From positions 3,596,001 through 3,660,000 of the forward strand of contig CM074131.1 in the NCBI GenBank assembly GCA_037178625.1: 64,000 nucleotides of DNA. Direction: 5' to 3'. The DNA comes from Skeletonema tropicum. Lineage: Eukaryota; Bacillariophyta; Thalassiosirophyceae; Thalassiosirales; Thalassiosiraceae. A model generated the notes under the pieces. That model was given only the letters and a program-made list of their open reading frames with translations, ran no database searches and was not told the DNA's origin. How positions within the stretch are numbered: the stretch's first letter is position 1; each line of letters starts with the position of its first letter. Positions 44,642 through 55,038 of the stretch are shown piece by piece. The position numbers and the translations under genes were made by a program.

Positions 44642-45337
44642 CTAAAAGCAATCAGTCACCTGACCACTAGTCGCCGAACCACTCGTCACCACATCCCCAC
44701 TATGCCTCCCACACAAATCAGCACTTGCATTAATAAACACTCGACTCCCCCCTCTCGGTGTGATTGTTTTGATATTTCCATATCCACTTACGGTACATTG
44801 ATTTTGTGGTGCGAGGAAGTAATCTCGCCCGAGTTCTTTGTGATTTTCGTCTTGGAAGATTACGGTTATGTCGCTCCTGTGTGTGTGTATATATGCATAT
44901 TAGATGGATGTAGATGAAATAAGTGGATGTAGATGAAGTATATATGAGACGTTTGTGATCGATAGAATACAACATATGCATATCTTTCATGTATTTTGAT
45001 CACCTATCTTTCGTCAAAACACCAGAATGAACACAAACTCCTATCCAAAAACACAACTCAATTCAAGTCAAACAAAAACTCACATGGCAGTCCCCTCCCC
45101 ACAATCCACCAACTTGACCACAAAGTTCACAGCGGGTATACATCCCGATGCCCACTCATTCTTTTCGATGACCAATCTGCATCCGTATCCAGGTATGTTG
45201 ATGTTGAATCCATTGGTGAATGGGTTGAGATTTTCGTTGTCGGATGAGACTGTGGATGGGATGAGGCTTATTAGTGAGAGGAGGAGGAGGTAGAGGTGGA
45301 GGATGGGGCGTTGCGGTGGTGTTATTAGATCCATCAT
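44642..45337 (-). CDS. Novel secreted Cys-containing protein (two exons)
   Basis: Exon 1 is 45337-45084 and exon 2 is 44876-44642, with a 207-bp GTGAGT...CACAG intron (phase 2), 162 residues. The N-terminus is a clear signal peptide (Leu-Tyr-Leu-Leu-Leu-Leu-Ser-Leu, cleavage near Val-Ser-Ser). The mature protein of ~130 residues holds six Cys and motifs Gly-Tyr-Gly-Cys-Arg-Leu-Val-Ile-Glu-Lys, Ala-Ser-Gly-Cys-Ile-Pro-Ala, Gln-Asn-Gln-Cys-Thr-Val-Ser-Gly-Tyr-Gly and Asp-Leu-Cys-Gly-Arg. It is likely a disulphide-bonded extracellular or cell-wall protein; no family recognised. Exon 2 reads cleanly only after splicing. Confidence 0.75.
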
Positions 45338-46042
45338 GTATTGTAACTGCCGATAATAAAATGTAGATATGTAGAGCCACGAAACGCAAAAATGATAATG
45401 ATCTTGTTTTTTGAGAAGGGATTTTGGATTTTGGATTTTGGACTTATGACGATGCATGAACCTTCTGATAAGCAAGGTTTACATTTGATGTCTTGTTTGT
45501 GAGATCATTTCACCACACCCTGCTTTCTCCCACGCCATCGACTAAATCAGTGGGTCCACAGCTGTTGCCCGCCGTCCTACTTTTCCGTCCAATATTTTCC
45601 TGCCCATAAATCCGCATCCCGGACACTAGAGAGTAGGTACCTGTTACAGTACCTACTTAATTGCCCGTCCACATAATTGCCTGCCCCCACGAGCGGAGTA
45701 ACCCGCGGGCAACTCCTTTGGACTGAGGACCCACTGAAAGCCCACTGAACCTCCACTGAACCTCATCATCGAAGCTCATCAAACACATCGCTCGCGTCAG
45801 CCAGATGAAGATTGCGCCTCGTTAGTTAGCGTCGATGATTGATTCGATGAGGCAAGCCTCATTGAAGCATATACAGCTACCATAGAGACATAGCCACGAC
45901 GGTCGCTGCCCGTCCAGATAATATCGAGAGGCTGGCATGCAGTAATCAAAGCGACTCCATCACACGTGCACATTTATAATATTCAGAAGCCGTCGCGCTT
46001 GTGAGTCGATTACGCATTATCACGAGATATCACGCCATCATC
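45338..46042. promoter_or_regulatory. Divergent promoter region with a GTAC-type inverted repeat
   Basis: Between the secreted Cys protein (minus) and the 46043 gene (plus). Contains an inverted repeat AGTAGGTAC / GTACCTACT (45632-45640, 45649-45657; 8-base spacer). It resembles the palindrome at 21962. Other sequence unremarkable. Confidence 0.45.
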
Positions 46043-47338
46043 ATGGGACAGAAAGGGCATGAAGAAGATCAGGACACCACTGAAATTGGCAATGCTGACC
46101 AAAGCCCTATCAACGAAGACGATGCTGCGAAACAGAAATTACTGCAAAAGATTCAATTGTCAGGAGGAAACTTTCGCAACTACAGAGAAATGAAATTGAA
46201 ACAAATGCAAGCAAAACGAAGAAGTAGTGATGATGCTGGACATGAATCTAATGCCGATGATAACGATGGGCAGAATAGTCAGCAGGATGAAAATTGGAAT
46301 CATTTCCTTACACCGCTCAAGCCAGTATCATTACCTACACCATCAAGCAGCAGCAATGGTAGCTCACAAACCAGCAGTACAACAATGAATGAAGAGACGA
46401 AGCAAAAGTCAGTCTTTTCAGATTTGGAACGTACTCAAACAATTGATCGCTTTGGTCACATATTCATGAATCAAATGGGGAATGTCATGACTTCTGGCAA
46501 ATTAACAACTGCTTGGGGCGGTGGTAGTAGCAATACTAGTAACAATAGCTCCTCCATGTTTTCATGGTTATTTGTAGACTACTCACCCGAAGCTACCAAG
46601 CAAGAAAAGACAACAACATCACAAACAACAATCATCAATCCAAACGATTATGCAGCCGAAAGACGCATGATAACACCACACTTGACACCGTTTGTCTGGG
46701 GAACTACCTATGTCGCCGTAACTTTATGTTCATTGCGGTTGGGAAGATGGTATCAAGGACGAACGTTAGGAAGAGCTGCTGCCGCACCCTCGTCGTCATA
46801 TCACAATAAATTGAATCATACGACAACCACTTCTGCTTCTGTGATGGAAAGGAGTAGATTGCAAGATTTACGTAGTAGCAAACCATCCCAAAGCTATGGA
46901 CACTACAGTGACAACATGAACATGGGCAATCATCCATCCAGTTACCAAAATCAAAAGAATGCTCTTCTATCCAACCTGTCCACACTACCAGTCGACTTGG
47001 CCATTTCTTTACTGGTGGGAATATCCACATCCATCTTTCTAACCCGGCCAGAGGACCTATTACAGGACGTTTCCAAAGCACCGCTATTGCCAGGGAAGAG
47101 CGTCCTACGTGAAGAGTTGTGCCCATCATTTAGTCGCGAAATGGAGCAGGTCAATCAGGGCTATCATGCATATACTCCATCATCTGGGAATGGTGTAGAG
47201 GAGAAGCAAGTAGTAGTACCATTTCAAGATTTGTGGAAAGATGAGAATATAGGTGACTTTGCTAGTTTGAATGCTATTCGAGACTTTGTGTCGAATTGTC
47301 AAAGAGCAGAGAATGCAGACAAGGACGAAGAGCAGTAA
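46043..47338 (+). CDS. Membrane protein of unknown function, Ser/Asn-rich
   Basis: 431 residues from ATG 46043 (the frame opens earlier without an ATG). The N-terminal ~220 residues are polar, Gln/Asn/Ser-rich. Two hydrophobic helices follow, at about residues 215-235 (Phe-Val-Trp-Gly-Thr-Thr-Tyr-Val-Ala-Val-Thr-Leu) and 320-338 (Val-Asp-Leu-Ala-Ile-Ser-Leu-Leu-Val-Gly), separated by a basic loop and followed by a C-terminal soluble part with Glu/Asp at the end. Not recognised; an organelle-membrane protein is possible. It is tail-to-tail with the large secreted-protein gene, 109 bp apart. Confidence 0.7.
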   Translation: MGQKGHEEDQDTTEIGNADQSPINEDDAAKQKLLQKIQLSGGNFRNYREMKLKQMQAKRRSSDDAGHESNADDNDGQNSQQDENWNHFLTPLKPVSLPTPSSSSNGSSQTSSTTMNEETKQKSVFSDLERTQTIDRFGHIFMNQMGNVMTSGKLTTAWGGGSSNTSNNSSSMFSWLFVDYSPEATKQEKTTTSQTTIINPNDYAAERRMITPHLTPFVWGTTYVAVTLCSLRLGRWYQGRTLGRAAAAPSSSYHNKLNHTTTTSASVMERSRLQDLRSSKPSQSYGHYSDNMNMGNHPSSYQNQKNALLSNLSTLPVDLAISLLVGISTSIFLTRPEDLLQDVSKAPLLPGKSVLREELCPSFSREMEQVNQGYHAYTPSSGNGVEEKQVVVPFQDLWKDENIGDFASLNAIRDFVSNCQRAENADKDEEQ

Positions 47339-47447
47339 ACAGTTCCGAATAACTTACTTTCAACATATGCTTTACTATTACATTATGGACCTCTTCTCTA
47401 CGTTGTTTACTCTTGTATTCGTCATGGTGTCATGCGTACTACTTAAT

Positions 47448-50400
47448 CTACTCGAATAATGATCTCATTTCAAACCGAACTTTTAGAGGTTGATCATTGC
47501 CAAGATTGTACATCGCGTTGTTCACAATATTTCTTGCCTCTACAAAGCTGCTAGCCCTTACACGAAGAAACAAGAAATTATCGTGTGCCCTCCAACTCCA
47601 ATGGCGAATAAACGTAGCCTCGAATCCCTTACCAGTATCTTCTCTATAGAAGCCCATGGTACTTCCTGCAGGCGGCCGGAGGTTTGGTCTCGTCTGACCG
47701 AAGCCTGTGTCATGAAATTTGCACATTAACTCCCTCTCTAACCCATATTGGCCACGATCCCTGCATTGAGTGTGTGTATTTGCAAACACCTTCAACTCAA
47801 TTGGTGTGTAGCCCTCCTTCACAGAGCCGTATCCATTCTCAGTATAGCATTCTTCAGGTGGTGCCATACAAGTAGATGCGTTGCTAGAGCAACTCGCATT
47901 AGGCTTACGGCACCAGACATATTTTCTCACCGGTTGGGGCAATGGCGATGGTGACGGTTCCAAGCTTGAGCTTGGCGTAGAAGACGGTTGCAAGCTTGGT
48001 TTAGAAGAGGGCCGGGAACTTGGCCCAGCAGATGGTTGAGAAGAATTCGTCACTGATGGTTGCGAGCTCGGCTTAGAAGACGGTTCCAAGCTCGGCGTAG
48101 AAGAGGGCTGCAATGATGGTTGGAAGCTCGGCTCAGAAGACGGCTGCAAGCTAGGCGCAGAAGAGGGCTGGGAAGAAGGCGGTTCGACACAAATTTCATC
48201 ATCATAGGTGAGTCCAGATCCCAACGTGACACAGCTAATATCGAAGAATCCTATCAGCTTCCATGTAGGTCGTACAGATGGATCTTGGCCTTCACAAGCG
48301 TATGCACGAATCTTCTCATCGTTATTGTTACTCATACCTGGAAAGGTGAATGTGACTCCGTTTCCGGGAGTAAAGAAGTAAGGATCCGGGCCAAGGTAAC
48401 TGGAGGATCCGCAAGTAATGTAGAAGATAGGAGAATAACCTGGTCTTGGAGTTGAAAATCCAGAACATTCGAGGGTGGCACTTGGGCTAGAGCAAGTGGT
48501 TGATGTGCCTTCAGCTGCTGTAGCGGCAACGGCATCGAAGGATGTGCCAGACTTGTAGATATCGATTGCGCGTGGGTTATAACGAATCTCTTCAATCAAG
48601 TCGTACACAACATTCGATTTGAGACTTTCGGCAGTTGCCTTGACAGATGAAAGCTCGCTTGCGAAGAGGAAGGCCCGTTTGGACAATGTGTCTCCTGCCT
48701 CAAGCTTAGCCTGAATCCCATAGTAGTTGTTCGTATACACATAGTAATCACGATTTGTGCTTCCAATTCTTCTTCTGAATTTACCTGATGTGAACGATGA
48801 TACACCGTCGCCAGCAACAAACGTCACCGAAGGGAGCGCCCCTGGATTGTAATCAGCCGGGACATTGTTGGACGACGTTGCAGGTAGGGTAACATTGAAG
48901 TAAATCGGAAGAACTTGGTTGTTACCAGTATTGTCAAACACGCTGTGTACCATATCCCTTGCCGTAGCGAAATCAGGAGCATCCACACGAAAAAACATGA
49001 ATTCATCTAGAGGAGAGTGACTCCAGTGGCGAATAAACGTTGCTTCAAATCCTTCATTTGTGTCAGATCGATAGAATCCCATCTTCGTATCAGCCCCAGC
49101 CCAGGGGGCACACGGATCATTAGCTGTCGCTGCACTAAGATTGGGATTAGTGTGCCCAAATCCAGTTCTTCGCATCTTACACTTCAACTCATAGCCATTA
49201 GCGAATCCGGCTCGGTCTTCGCACTGGGGAGTAGAATCTGCAGGGACTTCTAAAATGACTGGAGTATAACCTGCCTTAGGTTCACCCCCCTCATCATAGC
49301 ATTCCTCTGGTCTTGCCATACAAGTAGATGCGTTGCCGTTATAGCAACTCACATTAGGCTTACGGCACCATAGGTAAGGTATTTGTTCATCCGCTGGGCG
49401 ATTAACGTATAACCCGTTGCCAACGAATGAAGTATAACCTCCCAAGTTTTGCAGGTCAGCATAGGCACAACGACCTTGAGGCCCCTCAGGTTCATCATGA
49501 CCATATCCCCATCCACAGAGTGGGCAATAGTCAACTGTGTCAGGATCTTCGTAACTCAGCTCACCAGTCGTTGGATCGGGTTCAAGGGCAATCGGCAGGT
49601 TACTCGCACGGACTCCGCTCCACGGAACGTTGAAATAAGATTGATCAACCAGGTGAGGAGAAGAACCAGCGGGAGCAAAGCTGTGAAGAAAAGTAGAGAC
49701 GGCAAATTTGTGTTAGCGGCTGAAAATATTATATCATGTGTTTATATTCAACCAAGAAAACGAAGGAACCACAGTACTTATGAACTCACTTGTATAAAAT
49801 TTCCGTATGCTCAATAATACCATCTCCACAATTAGTAAATCGATTCAAAGTAATAATCGGCGAGGTAAATATTGTCGTCAAATGAGCATGCTGACCCCAA
49901 GCTGCAAAAGTACACGTCGCCCCATCACAAGACTTGGCCAAACTTTGACTGTAAAACGGTGTGGAAGTGTACGGATCATCGTCCTGGTACGTCCCTGCTC
50001 CATGGACGAAGTACGCTGGACAAGTTTCACCATTACACTCTCCTTCTTGCTTATTTAGATTTTCGTTCACAGAAACTGATTGATGAACTTCATCGATCCA
50101 GGGAGCGTTGGGGTGAGCTTGAGGGGGCATTGATTCACCGTGGAGGTCTGGGCAGAAGTGACTGTACATGTTTCCACCCTGTCCGAGGCGTATTGTCCAG
50201 CTTCGTTCGTTGGCGTCGGAATGTGACATGAGAGCGAGGAAGAGATCTTGCTCATATGGCACAAATTCTTCGTGCCAATTGGAATCAGGGTTTGTTCCGG
50301 GCCAGTCGTAGGTGTAGGATGTCGAAGTAGCAGCATCGCCGGTGCAAGTGGAGGGTTGGTACTCTGTGTATGACTCGAGTATGTCTTGAAGGATAGCGGC

Positions 50401-50487
50401 GTCGAGATCATCAACATTGAACGCAGTGGATGTGGCGAGCCTGGCAATTACGACGACGCCGCAGAGGGCCAACTTTTGTATCGTCAT
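47448..50487 (-). CDS. Secreted multidomain protein with Pro-Ser linker, copy 1 (two exons)
   Basis: Exon 1 is 50487-49790 and exon 2 is 49680-47448; the 109-bp intron is GTGAGT...CACAG (phase 2), 976 residues. A signal peptide (cleavage near Thr-Ser-Thr-Ala-Phe) is followed by an N-terminal domain of ~215 residues with Ser-Trp-Thr-Ile-Arg-Leu-Gly-Gln-Gly-Gly-Asn, Asn-Ala-Pro-Trp-Ile-Asp-Glu-Val and Asn-Cys-Gly-Asp-Gly-Ile-Ile-Glu-His-Thr. I recall this pattern in uncharacterised diatom secreted proteins. Then come a Cys-x2-Cys-Gly-Trp-Gly segment, a first Trp-Cys-Arg-Lys-Pro domain, a ~250-residue region, a Pro-Ser repeat linker and a second Trp-Cys-Arg-Lys-Pro domain at the C-terminus. Both copies of that domain share Gly-Phe-Glu-Ala-Thr-Phe-Ile-Arg-His-Trp-Ser. 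Probably cell-wall or surface associated. Confidence 0.9.
47960..48180 (-). repeat. Pro-Ser-Ser-x-Pro-Ser linker repeats (copy 1)
   Basis: Tandem 12- and 24-base units encode repeats of Gln-Pro-Ser-Ser-x-Pro-Ser, as in many diatom wall and surface proteins. Slippage in such DNA probably explains the differing lengths of the two gene copies. Confidence 0.85.
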
Positions 50488-51356
50488 GCTGTGTCAGTGG
50501 TAGAGAGAGAGAGAGAGAGTTGATGTTTATATAGGAGTATTGCACTTAAATGTTAGGTGTCCTGTTAGTGTCTCTGAGAGTCTCCCCCTTCGCATACATT
50601 CAGAAGAGCACAGATCTACATACTCCTCAGCAAAATTTATGTGTGGCTGGAGAGAACACCAAAGTAGAATTCATGAAGAGAATTCTCTTCGTCTCATCAG
50701 ATGTGTGTGCTTTCTTGCATATGGATGTGAGATCAAATAAAAGACTTCTGTAGACTATTGATTCCTCCTTCTGATAACCAAACTCATTCACAGATATGAA
50801 CTCATAGGGGAAATGGACCTTCTTACTCCAAAATTATAGGGATCACGAAGTACCGCAGACGGTCACTAGTACCGCGGTACATCTTGCTGCACGATTGACT
50901 ACGAATAAGCTACGACTACTTATGATCCCGGAATTGGTTGTTCGCAGCAGGGGTTCGCTGCCAGCGCGTCCAAGAAGTTGCCAGGATGTGTGTGTTTTGG
51001 AAGGACTCAAAACCAAACTTATCACCATTTGTGTGCTTTCTTGTATTTGATCGTGAGAAGGAATAAAACACTTCTCTAGGCCTTTAGGGCCACCAGGACG
51101 TGCTTTAAAATTTCTGTTGCATATATTGATTCCTCCTTTTGATAACCAAATTCATTCACAGATATGAACTTCAAGAGGAATTGGACCTTCTTACCTGCAA
51201 ATAGTACTGGCCATAATGTCCCGCAGACGGTCACTAGTACCGCGGTACATCTGACTGCACGATCGACTACGATTAAGCTACGACTAACTTGAACTTACGA
51301 TCCCGGAATTGGTTGTTCGCAGCATGCAGGGGTGCGCAGCCACTGCTACTGTCCAA
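50488..51356. repeat. Intergenic tandem duplication of about 326 bp
   Basis: Unit A is about 50705-51030 and unit B about 51031-51356, continuing after the hAT derivative at 51961-52045. Shared cores include GTGTGCTTTCTTG, TTGATTCCTCCTT, CAGACGGTCACTAGTACCGC and TCCAAGAAGTTGCC. Each unit has the 12-bp palindrome GTACCGCGGTAC (50869-50880, 51237-51248). There is also a (GA)n tract at about 50503-50519. The duplication now forms the 5' region of the 52057 gene. Confidence 0.8.
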
Positions 51357-51960
51357 TAGCGTAATGGAATTTCACCATTTTTGGAGGGGGTTGAAAATTG
51401 CAGGTTGAAATTTCAGAAATTTCAGAAATTTCAAGGGATTAAATTTCACTCTAGCTTATCCTGAGATAGTCGTAATACTTTGCACTCTGCAGTCAACACA
51501 TCACTCTAAGAGAGACTGTCAGCAAGCTTCTTTCCAAGCATCTTCTTCGCATCCATGATATGACGGAGGTTTTCCTTCCCTCGAAGAAGTGCAACACCAG
51601 TTGGATCCTTCATCCTATTCCTATCCTTCACAAGAATGCTGTTCTTCAGAGGTTTGGCCCTACGCTCACAATCGATGTAATACTGCATTGTTAGTCGCCA
51701 GCATTTTGGTGAAGAGTTACTCTCCGCTGAGTTGACAAACTCATCATCTGGATGGTGCGTGGTGTTCTTTGGGGTTTGGTGGTTGGTGGAATGAAGGGTC
51801 TTAGGTTATTTTTGTGCTACGTGTTGGTTCAGTACCATCCGTTCGCGCCAGAATTTTTGTGAAATTTCATTGTTGGCCAAAATTGGTGCAACTTTCACCC
51901 TGTAAATTTCACGAAAGTTGCAGTAGTGAAATTTCACCCTTTTGAAATTCCATTACGCTA
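51357..51960 (-). mobile_element. Internally deleted, non-autonomous hAT derivative
   Basis: 604 bp with the same termini as the full-length copies and a perfect 8-bp target duplication, CTGTCCAA (51349-51356 and 51961-51968). It keeps the left ~317 bp of copy 1 (through the last codons of the transposase) and the right ~284 bp, joined near 51673 at a short GAT junction; the rest, including nearly all of the transposase, is missing. It has its own target duplication, so it moved, or inserted, as an element. This is a MITE-like form. Confidence 0.95.
51506..51688 (-). pseudogene. C-terminal remnant of the transposase in the deletion derivative
   Basis: The frame from the deletion junction to the normal stop encodes the last ~56 residues of the hAT transposase, identical to those in the full copies. 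No start is available, so it is not expected to make protein. Confidence 0.85.
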
Positions 51961-52056
51961 CTGTCCAAGAAGTTGCCTGGATGTGTGTGTTTTGGAAGGC
52001 TATCTACGCCGCACACAAAACACAAAACCAAATATCATCACCAGCATCACATCATC

Positions 52057-53572
52057 ATGACGGCAGTAAGCGGACCCCGAAGTAATCTAGCAGTCCTCAG
52101 TGTCATCATCGCTGCCGCTGTAGGGCTGCTCACAGCAGTAGTTGCCATCACAGTTTCTCAACTGAGTGATGATTATCAGCAACGTCGCCTTCTCACTAAC
52201 AACAATGATGGAGCGGCTTCGCCGACCGATTTCATCGAAGATGAAGACGAACCTCCCCTTGAAGAGGAATCTCTTATTGCGATGCAGTTCACAGCCAATC
52301 CTTACGCAGGCCGTGACAAAATCGAAATGATCAAGTCTGGAGAAGCGAAATTGGCTTCTCTCCGTCTCTCTCCTGATAGTTTATCCGAGGGTCCACAAGG
52401 CAGTAATAGCTATACCGGTGTCTATGGTATATTCTGTGCCTTTGACGACCAGCTCAACAAGAAAAATCCATCGGTATACCCCACTTTTGATCACATGGTG
52501 CAGACATCTGATCACTGTATCGAGAATCGCTACTACTCTACCACTGGACGTGGTTGTGGAGGCTGTCACATCTTACGACAAGAAGTCCATTCGCACTAAT
52601 GAAAGCCTCAAGAAGCTACCTCTATCAGGAATGCTCTTCCATCAAGGATTTTCGGGAGCAGGGTTGATTGCCAATGCATTAACCACGTTTGATGATACGG
52701 TGGTAATATCCGAGCATTCTGCCATTCGTGATGCATTGAATGCTTGTGATTACCTCCATAATCGATTCAATTCGAATGATTGCTCTTCCTCGAAGCATCA
52801 GAAATTGATAGAGGATGTCATTTCACTGCTCTCCCGTTCATCAGATTCCAGCATTGAGCATATGTTCTTGAAGCTGGATTCTGCATCTTCTGCCTATATT
52901 CCATTACTGAGGGCAATCTACCCCGATTCAAAATGGACGTTTCACTATCGCAAGGCTGAGCATGTCCTTGCCAAGTCTACCGAACCGAAGCGAAACACTT
53001 GTGTCTTGAAAAAACGCCAGCCCTCCTCAGTCATGGCATCGCAAGCGTTAGATCACAAAGTTGACCTTGAAGAACTCTCTACTCACGAAGTATGTGCCTT
53101 GCACCTTTCTACATTGGTAGATGTGGCTTCTAGAGAACACGAGAGTACAGGGACAGGAATGCTGATTTCCTATGAAGATGATCTGTTACAAGAGGATGCT
53201 CTTCTCGAGACTATATTACCATACCTTGGATTACAAAAGGAGATTGATGCCAATCCAAGCATGGCTCGAGCTCGTGTCGAAGAAGTGCTTGCCACGAAGG
53301 CAAATCTTCGCGGTATTCATAGTCAAGATGTCGATAGTCGATGGGGCGAAGAACATGTTCATGTTAGTGAGGAAGTTCGCGCTGCCAGTCAACTCTTTTT
53401 GCAGAATATCATGTAAAATCCCCTCACGCTATTGCAACAGGCGCATCCTCTACTGAATAAGAAACGCAAAGCTGCGTCTGAAGCAATAGGGGAACCCGGC
53501 ACACTGTTGGCCACTACTCAACGCCACGCCCCGTTGAAGAGGAAGAAACGGAAACAGCACCAATCTGACTGA
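52057..53572 (+). pseudogene. Type II membrane sulfotransferase-like gene, frame-broken
   Basis: ATG 52057 follows an acceptor-less leader. A short tail and a membrane anchor (about residues 12-33) fit a Golgi type II protein. The stem reaches about 52540, then the frame changes by one base; the catalytic part reads on to TAA 53416. Blocks resemble algal P-loop sulfotransferases: Leu-Phe-His-Gln-Gly-Phe-Ser-Gly-Ala-Gly-Leu-Ile-Ala-Asn, Ser-Glu-His-Ser-Ala, Lys-Leu-Asp-Ser-Ala-Ser-Ser, Trp-Thr-Phe-His-Tyr-Arg, and Val-Arg-Ala-Ala. The P-loop lacks the usual Ser-Thr pair, so PAPS binding may be lost. After the TAA the same frame stays open to TGA 53572 with Lys/Arg-rich coding-like sequence, then a neighbouring frame to about 53750. 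Decay, or indels, is likely. Confidence 0.6.
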
Positions 53573-53829
53573 AAGAATTGAGTCCAAACTGCGTGTCGCA
53601 GGAGCACTCTCACCTGCTTTCAGACGCTTTTTGCGTCAAGGAGGAGTCCTTGATTCCTACGCACGGGACTTTCCCTCTTGCTGTCTGGAAAGCCATTCGG
53701 CAATAGAAAAGACCGCACTGTTATACCGAAGTAGGTCTTTTTTAGTATCGTAGATATCTAATCTGATTAACTTTGTATTTATTCAATGAAACACTATCCA
53801 TCTTCAACCGCACAAATATGATGTACGAA
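53573..53829. other. Coding-like tail and 3' region of the sulfotransferase-like gene
   Basis: Contains an open stretch of about 60 codons (near 53560-53750) in a shifted frame, and several perfect short hairpins such as GACGCTTTTTGCGTC (53623-53637) and CAAGGAGGAGTCCTTG. A T-run at 53737 could be a terminator or polyadenylation context. Confidence 0.4.
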
Positions 53830-55038
53830 CTACACAACATCCACAAACTCCAAATCAGCATCCACCAACAAATTCGGCTGACCAATCATATGATTATACT
53901 GTTCCAACTTTTCCCATGCCTGTTTCAACAAGGTTACCACCACCTCCCTTCGTTGTTCCTCATTCACACCACCTCCTGATGGTAACACAATGTACACCTT
54001 TGAGGCAGGTGGAGATTTTTTACGTTTGACTGTACGGAGTACCCCCCGGGATATTTCGTCAATGGTTGTTTGGGATATACCTGCATTTGGTTCACGTAGT
54101 GTTGTTGCCGGAACGGTGATTAGATTGGCAGACATGTTGGTTGGAGTAGTTGGTGATGCTGTGACCGGTGTTGCACCTCCTGCAGCATCATCTGGACCCC
54201 CCTGCTTGTTGTTGCTGCTGCTGCTTTTTCTTTTTGTCCATTTCAAAACTTTCCATCCCACACAACTTCCACCAATTTCACTAAACAAACATTCACCATC
54301 AGTCCATCGATTTTGACTCCATAACGGTCGATCAATTGTCCCTTGCAATAATTTGGATCGGGAGCATTGAAGACCCACACCGGAAGATTTGGAGATGGCA
54401 TTTACGACAGCCTGACCTACCATTGGTCCCGGTGTTGTTGCTAACGCTGCTTTCACCTTGCGTCGATTGTGCTGCGGCGTCGGGTGGTGTTGTTGGCGCC
54501 TTCGTCGTCAGAGTTGTTGTTATTGGCGTTGCTTGCACCGGTTGTATTGCGGCGAATAAAGCTGGTATTGTGACCACCAGCGTCAGCACCACTGCCCTGC
54601 TTATCATTAGTGAATTCATTAATGTAAGTCTGCAGATCTGACTGTCCGTTCTCGTCTTGCATGTCTTCATCCTGTTCTTTGTAGACATTACTGCTAGAAT
54701 GATGAATATTATCCGCAATGGAATAACTCCCCTTCAACTGATTGGGACGATCATTTTCATCTCTCACTTGCGGTATCATCATTTTTATTACTGCCACTAT
54801 TATTATTATTACCACCAGCAGCAGAACTCCCCTCCAACAACCAAGCATTCGTCTCCGCAAACGTCGGTCTCGGACTCCCAGTTAATATAATGTGAACTTC
54901 TCCACCCTCGCTGGCCAATTGTGACGCACATCGGACGGAGGTTTGAAGGAGTGCATTCTTTTCAGTGTCGTAGGAGAGTGAGTGTTGTTGGAGGAGGTGG
55001 GCTAGGGAGAGTACGACTTGGCAATTGTTGGATGTCAT
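53830..55038 (-). pseudogene. Unrecognised conserved-looking gene with frame breaks
   Basis: Three minus-strand blocks follow in order: 55038-54757 (ATG at 55038; Leu-Ser-Leu-Ala-His-Leu-Leu-Gln and Ile-Leu-Thr-Gly-Ser-Pro-Arg-Pro), about 54775-54470 in another frame (acidic Asn/Asp/Gln-rich), and about 54475-53830 back in the first frame (Thr-Thr-Pro-Gly-Pro-Met-Val-Gly-Gln-Ala-Val, Thr-Asp-Gly-Glu-Cys-Leu-Phe, Arg-Gly-Val-Leu-Arg-Thr-Val-Lys-Arg-Lys-Lys, ending Glu-Phe-Val-Asp-Val-Val). One-base shifts near 54770 and 54475 are the simplest explanation. I do not recognise the family. The C-terminal helical part is well formed. Confidence 0.55.

Noticed and set aside
53590..53660. Cluster of perfect hairpins suggesting a structured RNA
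   Set aside because: The same bases read as a coding-like stretch after the sulfotransferase-like gene, and no known RNA family signature (U snRNA, SRP, snoRNA boxes) fits.
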